Below, in pieces: positions 63,404-64,000 of a stretch of 64,000 nucleotides of DNA (within the stretch, counting starts at the first letter, position 1; each line of letters starts with the position of its first letter). Under the pieces are notes generated by a model. The model was not told the DNA's origin and made no database searches. It saw nothing but the letters and a program-made list of their open reading frames with translations. A program made the position numbers and the translations under genes. This stretch comes from Siphlonurus alternatus (taxonomy: Eukaryota; Arthropoda; Insecta; Ephemeroptera; Siphlonuridae), in the NCBI GenBank assembly GCA_949825025.1, contig OX463788.1:29753715-29817714 (forward strand), in the 5' to 3' direction.

Positions 63404-64000
63404 TAAATTGTGTTGTAGTCTTATAAATCACTACAAACGTATCCAATATATGTATGAAAGGAGTATTGTGAAAGTTATTTACATATGGATAGTATACTTG
63501 TTAGTATATGCATATTATTCGTCATTGACCGCTCGAAATTTCCGTTGGTCTATCAAAAAAGCCGGGACCATGCGGACGAAGCCAGAAATCTTTTTAATAG
63601 AAGTGCATCCATGGTATGCCCGTATACCATATATTATATTATGTATGACTACCGTATGTTTATATGCCTAATAAATATTTATTACTGATACTAAACATTC
63701 ATTATTATTACATGATGTATCAAGTTCATAATCTCATTATTCTCATTAGACATATATTATTATGCGGCTATGCGGCTGAAGGCCACTATACATGTATTTT
63801 AAGCAACCGGTGTTTGCATATTATTGATATTATATGCATACATTTCGTAAGCAATTCTTTATTGCACGTTGCGGTACGGTTATAATAAAAATAAGTTACG
63901 ATAATGATTAAAAAAGTTAACTTTCCAAATAGCTCTAAAAGAGCCCATTCTGAAAAAGTATATCACAACATGGCAAATTTTGACTTACCGGAGCTAATTA
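63404..64000. other. AT-rich DNA to window end, nothing seen
   Basis: No supported gene or repeat family. Confidence 0.5.

Noticed and set aside
1..64000. CRISPR arrays, bacterial operons or phage genes
   Set aside because: Spliced genes, SINEs and LTR elements show a eukaryotic nuclear genome; no regular repeat-spacer array was seen.

Overview
The window is eukaryotic and almost certainly from an animal. It is AT-rich, with spliced genes, long introns, many (TA)n arrays and a dense layer of transposons. Two host genes can be recognised from their translated exons. MCM10 (C-terminal half, + strand, ends at 4,696) is a DNA replication factor. PACRG (minus strand, about 46.9 kb down to 11,371) is a ciliary and axonemal microtubule inner-junction protein. 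They lie tail to tail. A ciliated metazoan with a repeat-rich, AT-rich genome fits; an invertebrate such as a sponge is plausible but not shown by the sequence.

Layout. 1-4.7 kb: the last seven exons of MCM10, with a hAT element (8-bp target duplication) and a small hairpin in its introns. 7.1-10.9 kb: two foldback elements built from chains of short hairpins, each set inside TA repeats. 11.4-46.9 kb: PACRG, about 0.7 kb of coding exons spread over 35 kb. Its 23-kb last intron holds a LINE, and inside that LINE an env-carrying Ty3-type LTR element in antisense orientation. Inside the integrase region of that element is a 3.8-kb CACTA-like DNA transposon, which itself contains a 5S-related SINE fragment and foldback MITEs. 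The same intron also carries a Penelope-like fragment. The 36.7-46.7 kb intron holds a 3.7-kb long-TIR transposon with a decayed CXC-domain gene, a hAT MITE and a third relative of the TA-embedded foldbacks.

47-64 kb: upstream of PACRG the DNA is mostly nested foldbacks. Most notable is an inverted-repeat structure from about 50.3 to 59.1 kb. Its core, 53,479-57,677, is one giant palindrome whose left arm was broken by a 1.6-kb stack of MITEs (tandem dimer, then a Harbinger-like element with TTA duplication, then a hAT MITE with an 8-bp duplication). At 59.2-60.9 kb there are exon-like fragments of an unidentified membrane protein with stops. At 62.1-62.7 kb a 5S rRNA-derived SINE abuts a perfect 202-bp palindrome. 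The last kilobase may hold a promoter and first exon.

The Ty3 element reads 5' LTR, candidate PBS, gag, canonical -1 slippery heptamer GGGAAAC directly before the gag stop, pol (protease, RT, RNase H, integrase), env-like glycoprotein, polypurine tract, 3' LTR. The two LTRs differ at only about six positions plus a 2-bp indel, yet pol carries two stops and two frameshifts and env carries one frameshift, so it is young but dead as it stands. All coordinates were read by eye; identities rest on motif recognition and not on any database search.
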